64,000 nucleotides of DNA from Curvibacter microcysteis (GCF_028649455.1 NZ_JAQSIO010000013.1:1-64000), one strand, 5' to 3'; positions 34,601-43,432 are shown, counted from the first letter of the stretch. Notes: a model not told the origin generated them from the letters alone. Made by a program: numbers and translations.

Positions 34601-35380
34601 TCAGCCCGGGTAGCCCAGGTCGGCGGACAACTGGCGGGCAGCCTCGCGCAGCGGGGCGTCGATGGCACCGTCCCAGGCGGCGTCCAAGGTGGCGGCCGAA
34701 CCCAGGGTGGTGATGCCCAGCACCAGGTGGCCGTCGGCGTCGAACACCGGGGCGCAAAAGGCCACGATGCCGGGCAGCAAGGTGTCGACCACGCGGGCGG
34801 CGCCGCGCTCGCGCACCTCTTGCAGCAAGGCCTGAACCTGGGGTTCGGTGCTGGGCAGGTCGGTGCGCTTGAGCATCTTGGCGCGGGCCAGTTCGTCGTG
34901 CAGCAGGGGGGCGATGGCCTCGGGCGCCAGGTGGGCGGCAAAGCAGCGGCCGGTGGCCGAGGACAGCAAGGGCATCACATCGCCCAGGCGCAGGTTGGCG
35001 GTCACCGACAGCGGCGACTCCTCCCAGTGCACCAGGGTGGGCCCCCGGTTGCCCCAGACCGCCAGGGCCAGGGTGTGGCCGATGCGGTCCATCAGGGCGG
35101 GCATGCGTTCGCGCGCCAGGCGCACCGCGTCCAGCCGCGACAGCGCGGCCAGGCCCAGCTTCAGGGCCGCCGGGCCCAGGTCGTAGCGGGTGCTGCGGCT
35201 GTCCTGCACCACCAGGCCCAGGCGCTGAAAACTCACCAGATACCGGTGCGCCTTGGCCGCGCTCATGCCCGCGTCAGCGGCCAGGTCACGCAGCATCAGC
35301 GGGCCCGCCGAACGGGTCAGGGCCTCCAGCAGGGCAAAGCCCACTTCCACCGATTGAATGCCTGCACGCGTCTTATCCAT
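34601..35380 (-). CDS. IclR-family transcriptional regulator
   Basis: The 259-residue protein has an N-terminal winged HTH (SVEVGFALLEALTRSAGPLMLRDLA split by the turn, then SAAKAHRYLVSFQRLGLV) and a GAF-like effector domain (RCFAAHLAPEAI; ILGITTLGSAATL region). ATG 35380 is used; an in-frame GTG at 35386 is possible. It is divergent from a fumarylacetoacetase-family gene across a region with two perfect palindromes, so it probably controls that gene. Confidence 0.88.
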   Translation of the reverse strand: MDKTRAGIQSVEVGFALLEALTRSAGPLMLRDLAADAGMSAAKAHRYLVSFQRLGLVVQDSRSTRYDLGPAALKLGLAALSRLDAVRLARERMPALMDRIGHTLALAVWGNRGPTLVHWEESPLSVTANLRLGDVMPLLSSATGRCFAAHLAPEAIAPLLHDELARAKMLKRTDLPSTEPQVQALLQEVRERGAARVVDTLLPGIVAFCAPVFDADGHLVLGITTLGSAATLDAAWDGAIDAPLREAARQLSADLGYPG

Positions 35381-35407
35381 CTGCACTAGAATCCGCTGGT
35401 TTTCGTT

Positions 35408-35427
35408 TAGTTAAACCAATTTAACTA
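35408..35427. promoter_or_regulatory. Palindrome, probable IclR operator
   Basis: TAGTTAAA (35408-35415), CCAA, then TTTAACTA (35420-35427) is a perfect 8-4-8 inverted repeat in the shared region of the divergent iclR and fumarylacetoacetase-family genes. It lies 28 bases upstream of the iclR start codon, placed for autoregulation. Confidence 0.65.
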
Positions 35428-35440
35428 TTCGTAATTTGTT

Positions 35441-35455
35441 GTGGATCAGATCCAC
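35441..35455. promoter_or_regulatory. Second palindrome before the FAH-family gene
   Basis: GTGGATC-A-GATCCAC (35441-35455) is a perfect 7-1-7 dyad, 44 bases before the FAH-family start. It differs in sequence from the 35408 repeat and may bind a second regulator or form an RNA stem in the leader. Confidence 0.55.
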
Positions 35456-35498
35456 GCATTGCCCGAGATTGCCACCCCTTGCTGGAGCCCCGCTTCCC

Positions 35499-36512
35499 AT
35501 GAAACTCGCCACCTACAAAGACGGTTCGCGTGACGGTCAACTGGTCGTCGTCTCGCGCGATCTGAGCACCGCGCATTATGCGACTGGCATCGCCAGCCGC
35601 CTGCAGCAGGTGTTGGACGACTGGAACTTCCTCTCGCCCCAGCTGCAGGACCTGTACGACCAGCTCAACCAGGGCAAGACCCGCCATTCTTTTGCGTTTG
35701 ATCCCCAGCAGTGCATGGCGCCGCTGCCCCGGGCCTACCAGTGGGCCGATGGCTCGGCCTACCTGAACCACGTCGAGCTGGTGCGCAAGGCGCGCAACGC
35801 CGAGGTGCCCGCCACCTTCTACAGCGACCCCTTGATGTACCAGGGCGGCAGCGACGACTTCATCGGCCCGCGCGACGACGTGGTGGTGCCCAGCGAGGCC
35901 TTTGGCATCGACTTCGAGGCCGAGATCGCCGTCATCACCGGTGACGTGCCCATGGGCACACCGGCCGACCGCGCGCTGGACGGCATCCGCCTGGTGATGC
36001 TGGTCAACGACGTGTCCTTGCGCAACCTGATCCCGGCCGAGCTGGCCAAGGGCTTTGGCTTCTTCCAGAGCAAACCCGCCACCGCTTTCAGCCCGGTGGC
36101 CGTGACCCTGGACGAATTGGGCAGCGCCTGGGACCAGGGCCGCCTGCACCTGCCGCTGCAGTCGGTGTGGAACGGCCGTCAGGTCGGTTTGTGCGACGCC
36201 GGCCCGGAGATGACCTTCCACTTCGGCCAACTGATCGCCCACATCTGCAAGACCCGCAACGTGCGCGCCGGCTCCATCGTCGGCAGCGGCACCGTCAGCA
36301 ACCAGGGCGAGACCGACGCCCAGGGCCGCAGCCACTGGCCCAAGGGCTACAGCTGCATCGCCGAGCAGCGCTGCATCGAAACCATCCAGAGCGGCCAGCC
36401 GGTGACCCCATTCATGAAGTTCGGCGACACCATTCGCATCGAGATGAAGGGCCCGGACGGCCGCAGCGTCTTCGGGGCCATCGAGCAAAAGATCGTCGAG
36501 TCGGCGGCCTGA
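35499..36512 (+). CDS. Fumarylacetoacetate hydrolase family protein
   Basis: The 337-residue protein has the FAH catalytic domain: metal ligands in GIDFEAEIAVITGD, FGFFQSKPATAF, and the late signature GSGTVSNQGETD. The family cleaves C-C bonds in fumarylacetoacetate, acylpyruvates and ring-cleavage products. Without neighbours for homogentisate breakdown, the substrate is open. ATG 35499 is taken as the start. The divergent IclR regulator and two operators suggest substrate-induced expression. Confidence 0.88.
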   Translation: MKLATYKDGSRDGQLVVVSRDLSTAHYATGIASRLQQVLDDWNFLSPQLQDLYDQLNQGKTRHSFAFDPQQCMAPLPRAYQWADGSAYLNHVELVRKARNAEVPATFYSDPLMYQGGSDDFIGPRDDVVVPSEAFGIDFEAEIAVITGDVPMGTPADRALDGIRLVMLVNDVSLRNLIPAELAKGFGFFQSKPATAFSPVAVTLDELGSAWDQGRLHLPLQSVWNGRQVGLCDAGPEMTFHFGQLIAHICKTRNVRAGSIVGSGTVSNQGETDAQGRSHWPKGYSCIAEQRCIETIQSGQPVTPFMKFGDTIRIEMKGPDGRSVFGAIEQKIVESAA

Positions 36513-36695
36513 ACGGCCCACAGCCCCGCACTGGACCGGGGACGACCTCGGTGCCATGTCACGGCCGATGAACAGCGTTTCGCGCTGGGTCTGCACGGTT
36601 TGGTCGCAAAGCCCCTGACGGCTCGGCCCCCGCCTCCTACATTCGCTTCCAAGGCCCTCGGGTGAGGGCTGGCAAACGAATTCAGGAGGTTCCCC

Positions 36696-37721
36696 ATGTC
36701 GTTCCAAGCTACCCTCATGTCCGTGGCCCGTCCGGCCGCTCGCGCCCTGGGCGCTCTGGCCTTGTTGGCCGCCGTTGGCTCCGCGCAGGCTTTTCAATCG
36801 GGTTTTCGCAGCCTGACGGTGGCCGGCCCCGAGCCCATTCCCGTCGCCTTGTTCTACCCCACCGAAGCGCCGGCCCGCGCCCTGCCCATGGGCCCGTGGT
36901 CGCCCGTGGTGGCGCCCGGTGCGCCGGCGGTGGCGCGCTTCAAGGGCTTGATCCTGCTGTCCCACGGCACCGGTGGCAGCGAGCTGGGCCACCACAACCT
37001 GGCCACGCGCCTGGCCCAGGAGGGCTATCTGGTGGCCGCGCCGCGCCACCCGCAAGACGACTGGCAGAGCCGGGCCCTGGTGCGTTCGGGTCAGTACTTT
37101 GGCGAGCGGGCACGCCAGGCCAGCCGGGTGCTGGACGCCGTGCTGGCCGACCCGGCCTGGGCCGAGCGCATTCCGGCCGGCCGCATCGGCGCCCTGGGCC
37201 ACTCGGCGGGCGGCTACACCGTGCTGGCGCTGGCCGTGGGGTCGGCCGTGCCGGCGCGCGCCGGGGCGCATTGCCGCACCGTGCGTGACGATCCGGGGTT
37301 TTGCCAACTGGGCCAACTGAGCGCCACAGGGTCTGCCGCCCCGGCCGAGGCGCCGCGTGAAAGCCCGGTGCAAGTGGGTGACGCTCGCGTGCAGGCTGTG
37401 CTGGTCATGGCGCCGGTGGGGGTGGTGTTCGCCCCTGAGGCGCTGGGCCAGGTGCGCCGCCCGGTGAAGGTCTACACCGCCGAGCACGACGAGGTGCTCA
37501 ACAGCCGCTACCACGGCCAGTACGTGGCGGGCGCCGTGCCCGGGGCCGAGGCGGAGCCTGTGAAGGGGGCCGGGCACTTTGCGTTCATGGCCGCGCCGCT
37601 GCAGTCGCTGCGCTCGGATGCCGGTGACCCGGGCGCCGACCCGGCGGGCTTTGACCGCGCTGCCTTCCAGGCCCGTCTGGCCGAGGATGTGGTCGCCTTC
37701 TTCAACCGCAGCCTGCCCTGA
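36696..37721 (+). CDS. Secreted alpha/beta hydrolase (PAF-acetylhydrolase / dienelactone hydrolase type)
   Basis: The 341-residue product has a signal peptide ending GSAQAF and the serine hydrolase elbow GHSAGG (Ser170). LILLSHGTGGSELGHHNLA is the oxyanion region and GAGHFAFMAA holds the probable catalytic His. The short-chain esterase/PAF-acetylhydrolase-like architecture suggests periplasmic esterase activity on a small ester. A strong ribosome-binding site, AGGAGGT, precedes ATG 36696. It ends convergent with marC. Confidence 0.83.
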   Translation: MSFQATLMSVARPAARALGALALLAAVGSAQAFQSGFRSLTVAGPEPIPVALFYPTEAPARALPMGPWSPVVAPGAPAVARFKGLILLSHGTGGSELGHHNLATRLAQEGYLVAAPRHPQDDWQSRALVRSGQYFGERARQASRVLDAVLADPAWAERIPAGRIGALGHSAGGYTVLALAVGSAVPARAGAHCRTVRDDPGFCQLGQLSATGSAAPAEAPRESPVQVGDARVQAVLVMAPVGVVFAPEALGQVRRPVKVYTAEHDEVLNSRYHGQYVAGAVPGAEAEPVKGAGHFAFMAAPLQSLRSDAGDPGADPAGFDRAAFQARLAEDVVAFFNRSLP

Positions 37722-37755
37722 GGTGGCGCCGCGCCCGGCCAGGGCGCGGCCTTGT

Positions 37756-38361
37756 TCAGCCGTGCAGCAACTGCGGCACCAGCACCTTGAGGCCACGCAG
37801 CGCCATCTCCACCGAGATGGCCACCAGCACCAGGCCCATCAGGCGCTCGAAAGCCAGCACCACGCGCTCCCCGATCAGGCGCTGGATGCGTTCGGCCAGC
37901 AGCAGCACCACGGCGCAGACCGCCATGGTCACGCACAGGGCACCCACCCATTCCAGGCGCCGCTCGGGCGCTTGAGAAACCAGCAGCAGCACGGTGGCCA
38001 AGGCCGAGGGGCCGGCCAGCGCCGGAATGGCCAAGGGCACGATCAGGGGTTCGCCTTCGGGCAAGGTCCCGCTTTCCTTGGCGCTGGGAAACACCATGCG
38101 CAAGGCGATCAGGAACAGCACCACCGCCCCGGCCAGTTGCAGGGCCAAGTCGCTGAGGTTCATCTGGCGCAGAAAGCCCTCGCCAAAGAACATGAAGGCC
38201 AGCAGCAGGCCGAAGGCGATCAGCACCTCGCGCAGGATCACCAGCGGACGCCGTGCCGGTGGCACGTCGCGCAAGGCGTTGGCAAACAGGGGGATGTTGC
38301 CCAGCGGATCGGTGATCAGCAGCAACAAGATGGTGGCGGAGGTGAAGGTGTAGCTGGTCAC
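37756..38361 (-). CDS. MarC-family (UPF0056) integral membrane protein
   Basis: The 201-residue protein has six hydrophobic spans typical of MarC (ILLLLITDPLGNIPLFANAL; IPALAGPSALATVLLL). Despite the name, the family is not proven to give antibiotic resistance. A GTG at 38361 gives the usual family length; a longer frame would overlap the glyoxalase gene in another frame. It begins 7 bases after the glyoxalase stop, so the two are probably translated from one message. Confidence 0.87.
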   Translation of the reverse strand: MTSYTFTSATILLLLITDPLGNIPLFANALRDVPPARRPLVILREVLIAFGLLLAFMFFGEGFLRQMNLSDLALQLAGAVVLFLIALRMVFPSAKESGTLPEGEPLIVPLAIPALAGPSALATVLLLVSQAPERRLEWVGALCVTMAVCAVVLLLAERIQRLIGERVVLAFERLMGLVLVAISVEMALRGLKVLVPQLLHG

Positions 38362-38368
38362 GGCGGGC

Positions 38369-38782
38369 TCAGGCCTGGTAGACGGTGTCCAGCGACTCGA
38401 AGCCCTTGACCTCGATCGGGTTGCCAAAGGGGTCGCAGAAGAACATGGTCCATTGCTCGCCGGGCTGGCCGGCAAAGCGCCGTTGCGGCGGCAGCACGAA
38501 CTCAGTGCCCGCAGCTTGCAGGCGATCGGCCAGGGCCTGCCAGTCGGGGCGCTCCAGGATCACGCCCAGGTGAGGCATGGGCACCAGGTGGTCGCCGACA
38601 TGGCCGGTGCGCTCGGTCTTGAAGGGCGTGCCCAGGTGCAGCGAGATCTGGTGGTTGAAGAAGTCGAAGTCGACCCAGGTGTCGGTGCTGCGGCCTTCGC
38701 GGCAACCCATCACGTCGCCATAAAAGCGGCGCGCCGTGTCCAGGTCGGTGACGTTGAAGGCAAGGTGAAACAGGCTTTTCAT
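38369..38782 (-). CDS. VOC/glyoxalase-family metal-dependent dioxygenase-like protein
   Basis: The 137-residue protein shows the paired beta-alpha-beta VOC modules: HLAFNVTDLDTARRFYGDVMGC at the start and FFCDPFGNPIEVKGFES at the end, with His and Glu as likely metal ligands. Members include glyoxalase I, extradiol dioxygenases and fosfomycin-resistance enzymes. The substrate is not evident. It leads a two-gene unit with marC. Confidence 0.85.
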   Translation of the reverse strand: MKSLFHLAFNVTDLDTARRFYGDVMGCREGRSTDTWVDFDFFNHQISLHLGTPFKTERTGHVGDHLVPMPHLGVILERPDWQALADRLQAAGTEFVLPPQRRFAGQPGEQWTMFFCDPFGNPIEVKGFESLDTVYQA

Positions 38783-38857
38783 GCGCCAAAGCATAGCAGC
38801 GCAGGCCTGGCGGCCCGGCCCCTGGCGGCACCTTCCTCCACGTCGGGGCGGGGGCTT

Positions 38858-39799
38858 TCAGGCTTTGCGGGCGCGCCCGGGCAGGCGCCGCGCCAACTCG
38901 GCCAGGCTGGCCCGACCGGCCTCGTAGCCGGCCTGGATCAGTTCCTTGCGGGCGTTGAAGTCGGTGCTGCTGAAGCGAGCGGTGTCCGGGCGGATCAACA
39001 GGTCGGCCTGCTGGGCTTCCAGCTGGGTGATGGCGCGGCCCATGATCTCAAAGGACTGCAGGATCACCTCGTACAGCCCGGCGCCCGTGTTGTTGCGCGG
39101 CTGGGCGCCCACGTCCAGCGCGATGACAAAGTGGGCGCCCAGGGCGCGCGCCTGGCGCACCGGCAGCGGGCTGACCAGGCCGCCGTCGACCAGCTCCACG
39201 CCCTGCACCACCGTCGGTACAAAGACGCCCGGGATGGCGCAAGAGGCCCGTACCGCCTGGCCGGCATCGCCGCTGCGCAAGGCCACCACCTCGCCCGTGG
39301 CCAGTTGGGTGGCGACGGCGCAAAACGGCAGGCGCAGGCGCTCGATCGGCTGCTGGCGCAGGTACTCGTTGACCAGGCGCTGCAGTGCCTCGCCGGCGAA
39401 CATGCCGCGCTTGTTGGCCGAATTGATGTCGGCCACGTCGAGGTCGCGCACCTTGAGGGCCACCTCCTCGATCTGCCAGGGGCTGAAGCCTGCGGCATAA
39501 AACGCACCCACCAAGGCGCCCGCGCTGCTGCCGGCCACCACGTCCGCGCGGTAACCGGCCTCGTCCAGGGCCTTGAGCACACCGATGTGGGAAAAGCCCC
39601 GTGCCGAGCCACCGCCCAGCGCCAGGCCCAGTTTCACGGGGGCATTGGCTGGGGGCGCGTTTTGCACACGGCCGCTGCTGGCGCTGGGTTTGGGCGCTGC
39701 GGGGCTGGGGCTTTGAGCGCTGGCGCTCAGCCATTGGCTGCCAGCGGCCAGGGCGGCCCCCAGGGCCAGTCGGCGCGCGGGACGGGGGGCGCCGTGCAT
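38858..39799 (-). CDS. Patatin-like phospholipase (RssA/NTE type)
   Basis: The 313-residue protein has the oxyanion motif LALGGGSARGFSHIGVL, the nucleophile elbow GSSAG with Ser92, and the catalytic aspartate in VDGGLVSP (Asp205), giving the Ser-Asp dyad of patatins. An N-terminal signal-like stretch (ALGAALAAGSQWLSASAQ) suggests export to the periplasm or membrane. It likely hydrolyses phospholipid acyl esters. Its ATG overlaps the stop codon of the OmpA-family gene (ATGA), so translation of the two is coupled. Confidence 0.88.
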   Translation of the reverse strand: MHGAPRPARRLALGAALAAGSQWLSASAQSPSPAAPKPSASSGRVQNAPPANAPVKLGLALGGGSARGFSHIGVLKALDEAGYRADVVAGSSAGALVGAFYAAGFSPWQIEEVALKVRDLDVADINSANKRGMFAGEALQRLVNEYLRQQPIERLRLPFCAVATQLATGEVVALRSGDAGQAVRASCAIPGVFVPTVVQGVELVDGGLVSPLPVRQARALGAHFVIALDVGAQPRNNTGAGLYEVILQSFEIMGRAITQLEAQQADLLIRPDTARFSSTDFNARKELIQAGYEAGRASLAELARRLPGRARKA

Positions 39800-40425
39800 C
39801 AGGCGCCCGTGGCTGGGCGAACCAGGCCGCGGTCCATCAAGGACTTGAGTTGCTCCCAGGCCGACTCAAAGGCATTGGGTGCTTCGCCCCGGGTGATCTG
39901 CTCGACCTTTTCGTCCAGGATCAGCACCTCGACGCGGCGGTTCAGCCGGCGCCCCTCCTCGGTCGCATTGGAGGCCACGGGGCGCTTGAAGGAGTAGCCG
40001 ACCGTGCTCAGGCGCTGGGCCGGCACGCCCAGGGCTTGCAGTGCGTTGCGCACGGTCTGGGCACGCGCCTCCGACAAGGCCTGGTTGGTGGTGGCCGAGC
40101 CGGTGTTGTCGGTGTGGCCTTCGAGCACCACGGGGCGCTCGGTCTTGGTCATCAGCAGGGTGCTGATGCGCTGCAGGTAGGGGCCGGATTCGGTCGGGTT
40201 CAGCGTGGACTGGCCCAGCTCGAACAGGGCCGCGCTGGGCAGAAAGATCTGCACGCCGCGGTCGGACTGAGCGATGGGCAAGGTCGGGCCGCTGTAGGGT
40301 GCCACGGCGGCGGGTGCCGGGGCCGGGGCGGCTGGCGGGGGGCTTTGGCAGGCCAGCAGGCTGGCGCACAGCAGGGGTGCGGCAAGCCGCGCGGCGGCCC
40401 GGCGGACGAAAGAGAGGGTCGGCAT
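39799..40425 (-). CDS. OmpA-family peptidoglycan-binding lipoprotein
   Basis: The 208-residue product carries a lipoprotein signal with lipobox LLAC (Cys26), a Pro/Ala linker, and a C-terminal OmpA domain with the peptidoglycan-binding motif LEGHTDNTGSATTNQALSEARA and the arginine-rich end RRLNRRVEVLI. It should tether the outer membrane to the cell wall. ATG 40425 is chosen. The stop overlaps the patatin start by 4 bases (ATGA), which is unusual for these families and points to a shared role at the envelope. Confidence 0.86.
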   Translation of the reverse strand: MPTLSFVRRAAARLAAPLLCASLLACQSPPPAAPAPAPAAVAPYSGPTLPIAQSDRGVQIFLPSAALFELGQSTLNPTESGPYLQRISTLLMTKTERPVVLEGHTDNTGSATTNQALSEARAQTVRNALQALGVPAQRLSTVGYSFKRPVASNATEEGRRLNRRVEVLILDEKVEQITRGEAPNAFESAWEQLKSLMDRGLVRPATGA

Positions 40426-40705
40426 GGCGATCGGTTCGGGGAGTGCGGGACGCGGCGGATTATGGAAAACAAAGCCCGCCAAAAACCAAGGGGCGGCCCT
40501 CGCCCGCGAACGGAAGCGTGATTTTTAGCGCACAAAGCGGCTGATCTTGGGGCAGATCGCGCGTGATGGCGGTGTTTTTGAGCCTGGGGCTGGCGTCGAT
40601 GGGGCTGCCCAAGCGGACAAAAGCCCTGGCCGCGCAAGGCGTTCAGGGCTGCTGGGGCGGCGCGCAGGCCGCCGTGGGGCCGGCGCTGGGCCGGGGTCTC
40701 AGGGC

Positions 40706-41086
40706 TCAGGCGGCGGCCGAGGCCGGGTCGGCTGCGAGCTGGTCGAACTTCTTGAAGTACTGGCGGGCCAGTGCCACGACCTGGGCGTCACTCGGGTGGT
40801 CGGCGCTCAGCGAGTCGACGATCAGGGCCGCCACGGCCTTCTGGTGTTGCTGGCACCAGTCGCGGAAGGTGTTGCGGGTCAGGCCCGGGCCCGTCAGCAG
40901 CACCTCGCGGGTGCCCACCAGGGCTTGGGCGATGGCGCTGAAGTAGGTCGCGTCATCGGTGGCCTTGCCTTGGTGCTTGTGGTGGCTGCGCGACTTGATG
41001 CGCTGGGCTTCGACGTGCTCGCGGTCAAACATCAGCACATGGGCTTCAGAGTGGTCGAGCCAGACAACAGCGTGGTAGGTGCTCAT
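40706..41086 (-). CDS. Small baeRF-like (eRF1-related / translational machinery) protein
   Basis: The 126-residue protein starts at ATG 41086, behind AAAGGAAACGCT. It begins MSTYHAVVWLDHSEAHVLMFD and has a middle VLLTGPGLTRNTFRDWCQQH. This matches short proteins of betaproteobacteria annotated as translational machinery or host-attachment-like, distantly related to the central domain of release factor eRF1. Function is not established. It is followed at a distance by the OmpA gene and preceded by a DksA-like gene, both minus strand. Confidence 0.6.
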   Translation of the reverse strand: MSTYHAVVWLDHSEAHVLMFDREHVEAQRIKSRSHHKHQGKATDDATYFSAIAQALVGTREVLLTGPGLTRNTFRDWCQQHQKAVAALIVDSLSADHPSDAQVVALARQYFKKFDQLAADPASAAA

Positions 41087-41151
41087 AGCGTTTCCTTTGG
41101 CAATACAGGGGTCAAAAAAACAGTGAAAGTGGTCCGCCAGGGCTGCGTGCC

Positions 41152-41517
41152 TCAGGCGTGGCGCGCGTGTTCCAGGGCTTCCTGGCAGTGGATGCAGCGC
41201 TCGGCTTCCGGGGCCGCATGCAGGCGTGCGGCTGGAATGTCGGTGCCGCACTCGGTGCAGGCCCCGTAGTGGCCGTCGGCGATGCGCTGCAGTGCGGCGT
41301 CAATGGCGGCGATTTCGGCGGTTTCGCGTTCGTCCAGGGCAAAGGCCAGCTCGCGCTCGGTGGCGGTCTGGGCGTGGGATTCCTCCGGCTGCGGTGCGCG
41401 GCCCTGGGCTTCGGCGCGGTCCACCAAGCCGCCCCGTTGTTGGGTCAGTTGGGCCAGCAGCGAGGCGCGTTGTGCCTGCAGTTGATCGCGGTAAGGGGTG
41501 GTGAGGTGGTGGTGCAT
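41152..41517 (-). CDS. DksA/TraR-family zinc-finger protein
   Basis: The 121-residue protein has a helical N-terminal half and a C4 zinc finger at the end (Cys87, Cys90, Cys108, Cys111). DksA-type proteins insert into the secondary channel of RNA polymerase and change transcription under stress. This one lacks the full-length DksA coiled coil, so it is closer to the small TraR/YbiI-type relatives. It lies 65 bases upstream of the baeRF-like gene and may share its transcript. The 231 bases before it, up to the divergent crotonase, hold no clear gene. Confidence 0.83.
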   Translation of the reverse strand: MHHHLTTPYRDQLQAQRASLLAQLTQQRGGLVDRAEAQGRAPQPEESHAQTATERELAFALDERETAEIAAIDAALQRIADGHYGACTECGTDIPAARLHAAPEAERCIHCQEALEHARHA

Positions 41518-41748
41518 GGAAAAACTGCCTTTCTGCTGCCCGCTGCGCGGGTGGGTCGCGGGGGGCGCGACGCCTGCTGGGGCATGACTTCATGATCTGC
41601 CCCTGGCCGGCTGCTGTCTTTGATCCCAATCAAGCGCGCAGGGCCTGCGCCGGGCCGGTGACTGCGGGTCCAGCCCGCTGGGGCCGTGCGCCCATCCCCT
41701 TCAGAATGGCTCGGTATGTGAACCCCAAGACAAGACAGGAGACCGACC

Positions 41749-42567
41749 ATGACCCCCTCTTCAAGACATGACGACGCCTACGCACGCTACACGACCCTGC
41801 GCATCCAGCGCCGGGGCGAGGCGGGTGCCGTGCTGGACGTGCAAATGCGCGCGCTCAACGGCAAGTTGCCCACCGCCGACAGCGATGGCCACCGCGAGTT
41901 GGCCGAGATCTGGCGCGAAGCCTCGGCCGATGAGCAGGTGCGCGTGGTCGTGTTGCGCGGGGAGGCCGGCGGCTTTTCGGGCGGCGGCGACCTGGCCATG
42001 GTGGAACAGATGAGCCAGGACGACGCCACGCGCGTCCGGGTCTGGAAAGAGGCGCGCGATCTGGTCTACAACCTGATCAACTGCGACAAGCCCATCGTCA
42101 GTGCGATGCATGGGCCCGCCGTGGGTGCAGGCCTGGTGGCGGGCTTGCTGGCCGATGTGTCCATTGCCGCGCGCAGCGCGCGCATCGTGGATGGCCACAC
42201 CAAGCTGGGTGTGGCGGCCGGCGACCACGCGGCCATGGTCTGGCCCCTGCTGTGCGGCCTGGCCAAGGCCAAGTACCACCTGCTGCTGTGTGAGCCCCTG
42301 TCGGGCGAAGAGGCGGAGCGCATCGGTCTGGTCTCGCTGGCGGTGGACGAGGCCGACTTGCTGCCACGCGCCTACGAGGTGGCGGACCGCCTGGCCGCCG
42401 GCAGCCAGAACGCCATCCGCTGGACCAAGTACGCGCTGAACAACTGGCTGCGCCAGGCCGGGCCCACCTTCGACGCCTCGCTGGCGCTGGAGTTCATGGG
42501 CTTTGCCGGCCCCGACGTGCGCGAAGGCATTTCGGCCTTGCGCGAGCGCCGGCCAGCCCGTTTTTGA
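41749..42567 (+). CDS. Enoyl-CoA hydratase/isomerase (crotonase) family protein lacking both hydratase glutamates
   Basis: The 272-residue protein has the crotonase fold with the oxyanion-hole segments [14 protein letters not shown] and [17 protein letters not shown]. At the positions of the two catalytic glutamates of rat enoyl-CoA hydratase (Glu144, Glu164) I read Val and His. A GDHAAM motif follows. It is therefore unlikely to be a normal hydratase; other crotonase reactions (isomerase, hydrolase, decarboxylase) are possible. AGGAGA precedes ATG 41749. Confidence 0.8.
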   Translation: MTPSSRHDDAYARYTTLRIQRRGEAGAVLDVQMRALNGKLPTADSDGHRELAEIWREASADEQVRVVVLRGEAGGFSGGGDLAMVEQMSQDDATRVRVWKEARDLVYNLINCDKPIVSAMHGPAVGAGLVAGLLADVSIAARSARIVDGHTKLGVAAGDHAAMVWPLLCGLAKAKYHLLLCEPLSGEEAERIGLVSLAVDEADLLPRAYEVADRLAAGSQNAIRWTKYALNNWLRQAGPTFDASLALEFMGFAGPDVREGISALRERRPARF

Positions 42568-42623
42568 GGTCTGGCGGGGCGCGCGCGTCCAGCTCAAGCC
42601 CGGGGTGAATCCCTCGGGCACGG

Positions 42624-42648
42624 CATGCTGGCAGCTTTGGCCAGCATG
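42624..42648. terminator. Hairpin between convergent crotonase and GST genes
   Basis: CATGCTGGC (42624-42632) pairs perfectly with GCCAGCATG (42640-42648), with a 7-nt loop, between the two stops. No T-run follows on either strand, so a bidirectional terminator role is probable but not certain. Confidence 0.5.
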
Positions 42649-42659
42649 TGAGGGCTTGC

Positions 42660-43307
42660 TTACTTCTTGTTGCGGGCCAGCATCAGCGCCGTGTTGGTCT
42701 TGCGGTCGGCGTTGATCTTTTGCACATGGGGGCGTTCGCCCAGGCGCTTGAGGTAGTCGCGCACCGGCAGGTGCTCCAGGAAGTCACGCCCGTAAACGAT
42801 CTTGGTGGCGCCACTGATCAAGGGCAAATGCACCACGGCGGCGCAGTCGGCCAGGGTGAACTGCTCCCCGGCGATGAACGGCTTGTCGAATTGGGTCAGG
42901 CGAGCCAGGCCGGCGATGTTCTTTTCGAGTTGCGCGGCTGTTTTGGCTTGGGTGCCATCGCTGACCTGGCCACCGAAGAAGGCTTGCGGGTAAATCTGGC
43001 GGGCCACCAACTCCAGGTGCAGTTCCAAGAAGGTGGTGATCTCGTGCACTTTGGCGGCGGCAAATGGGTCGGCTGGCAGCAGCGGGTGTTCGGGGTGGGC
43101 GCGCTCCAGGTAGTTCTGGATCACTTCGGACTCACACAGCGCGCCTTGGGGGGTGCGCAGGTAGGGCACTTTGCCCAGCGGGCTGGCGCTCAAGTCCACC
43201 TCCCCAACCCAGGCCAGTTCTTCCTCAAAAGGAAGGCCTTTTTCCAGCAGGGCCAGTTTGACCTTGTTGTAGTAGTTGCTGGCAGAAAATCCGCAAAGTT
43301 GAAGCAT
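42660..43307 (-). CDS. Glutathione S-transferase
   Basis: The 215-residue protein has the thioredoxin-fold N-terminal domain (MLQLCGFSASNYYNKVKLAL, GKVPYLRT, ESEVIQNYLE for the glutathione gamma-glutamyl site) and an all-helical C-terminal domain. It conjugates or reduces substrates with glutathione in the cytoplasm; the specific substrate is unknown. It is transcribed alone, divergent from the copper-related cluster starting at 43433. Confidence 0.9.
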   Translation of the reverse strand: MLQLCGFSASNYYNKVKLALLEKGLPFEEELAWVGEVDLSASPLGKVPYLRTPQGALCESEVIQNYLERAHPEHPLLPADPFAAAKVHEITTFLELHLELVARQIYPQAFFGGQVSDGTQAKTAAQLEKNIAGLARLTQFDKPFIAGEQFTLADCAAVVHLPLISGATKIVYGRDFLEHLPVRDYLKRLGERPHVQKINADRKTNTALMLARNKK

Positions 43308-43432
43308 GGAGGTCTCCGGGGGCGTTGTGTTGTGTTGAGGGGCTGATCGAGCAGCCCGGCCTATCGTAAAGCGCGCGTTGCCGTTCGAGCGTCTCTGGCT
43401 TGACTGGCTTGACTTTCGGCATAATTCGCTCC

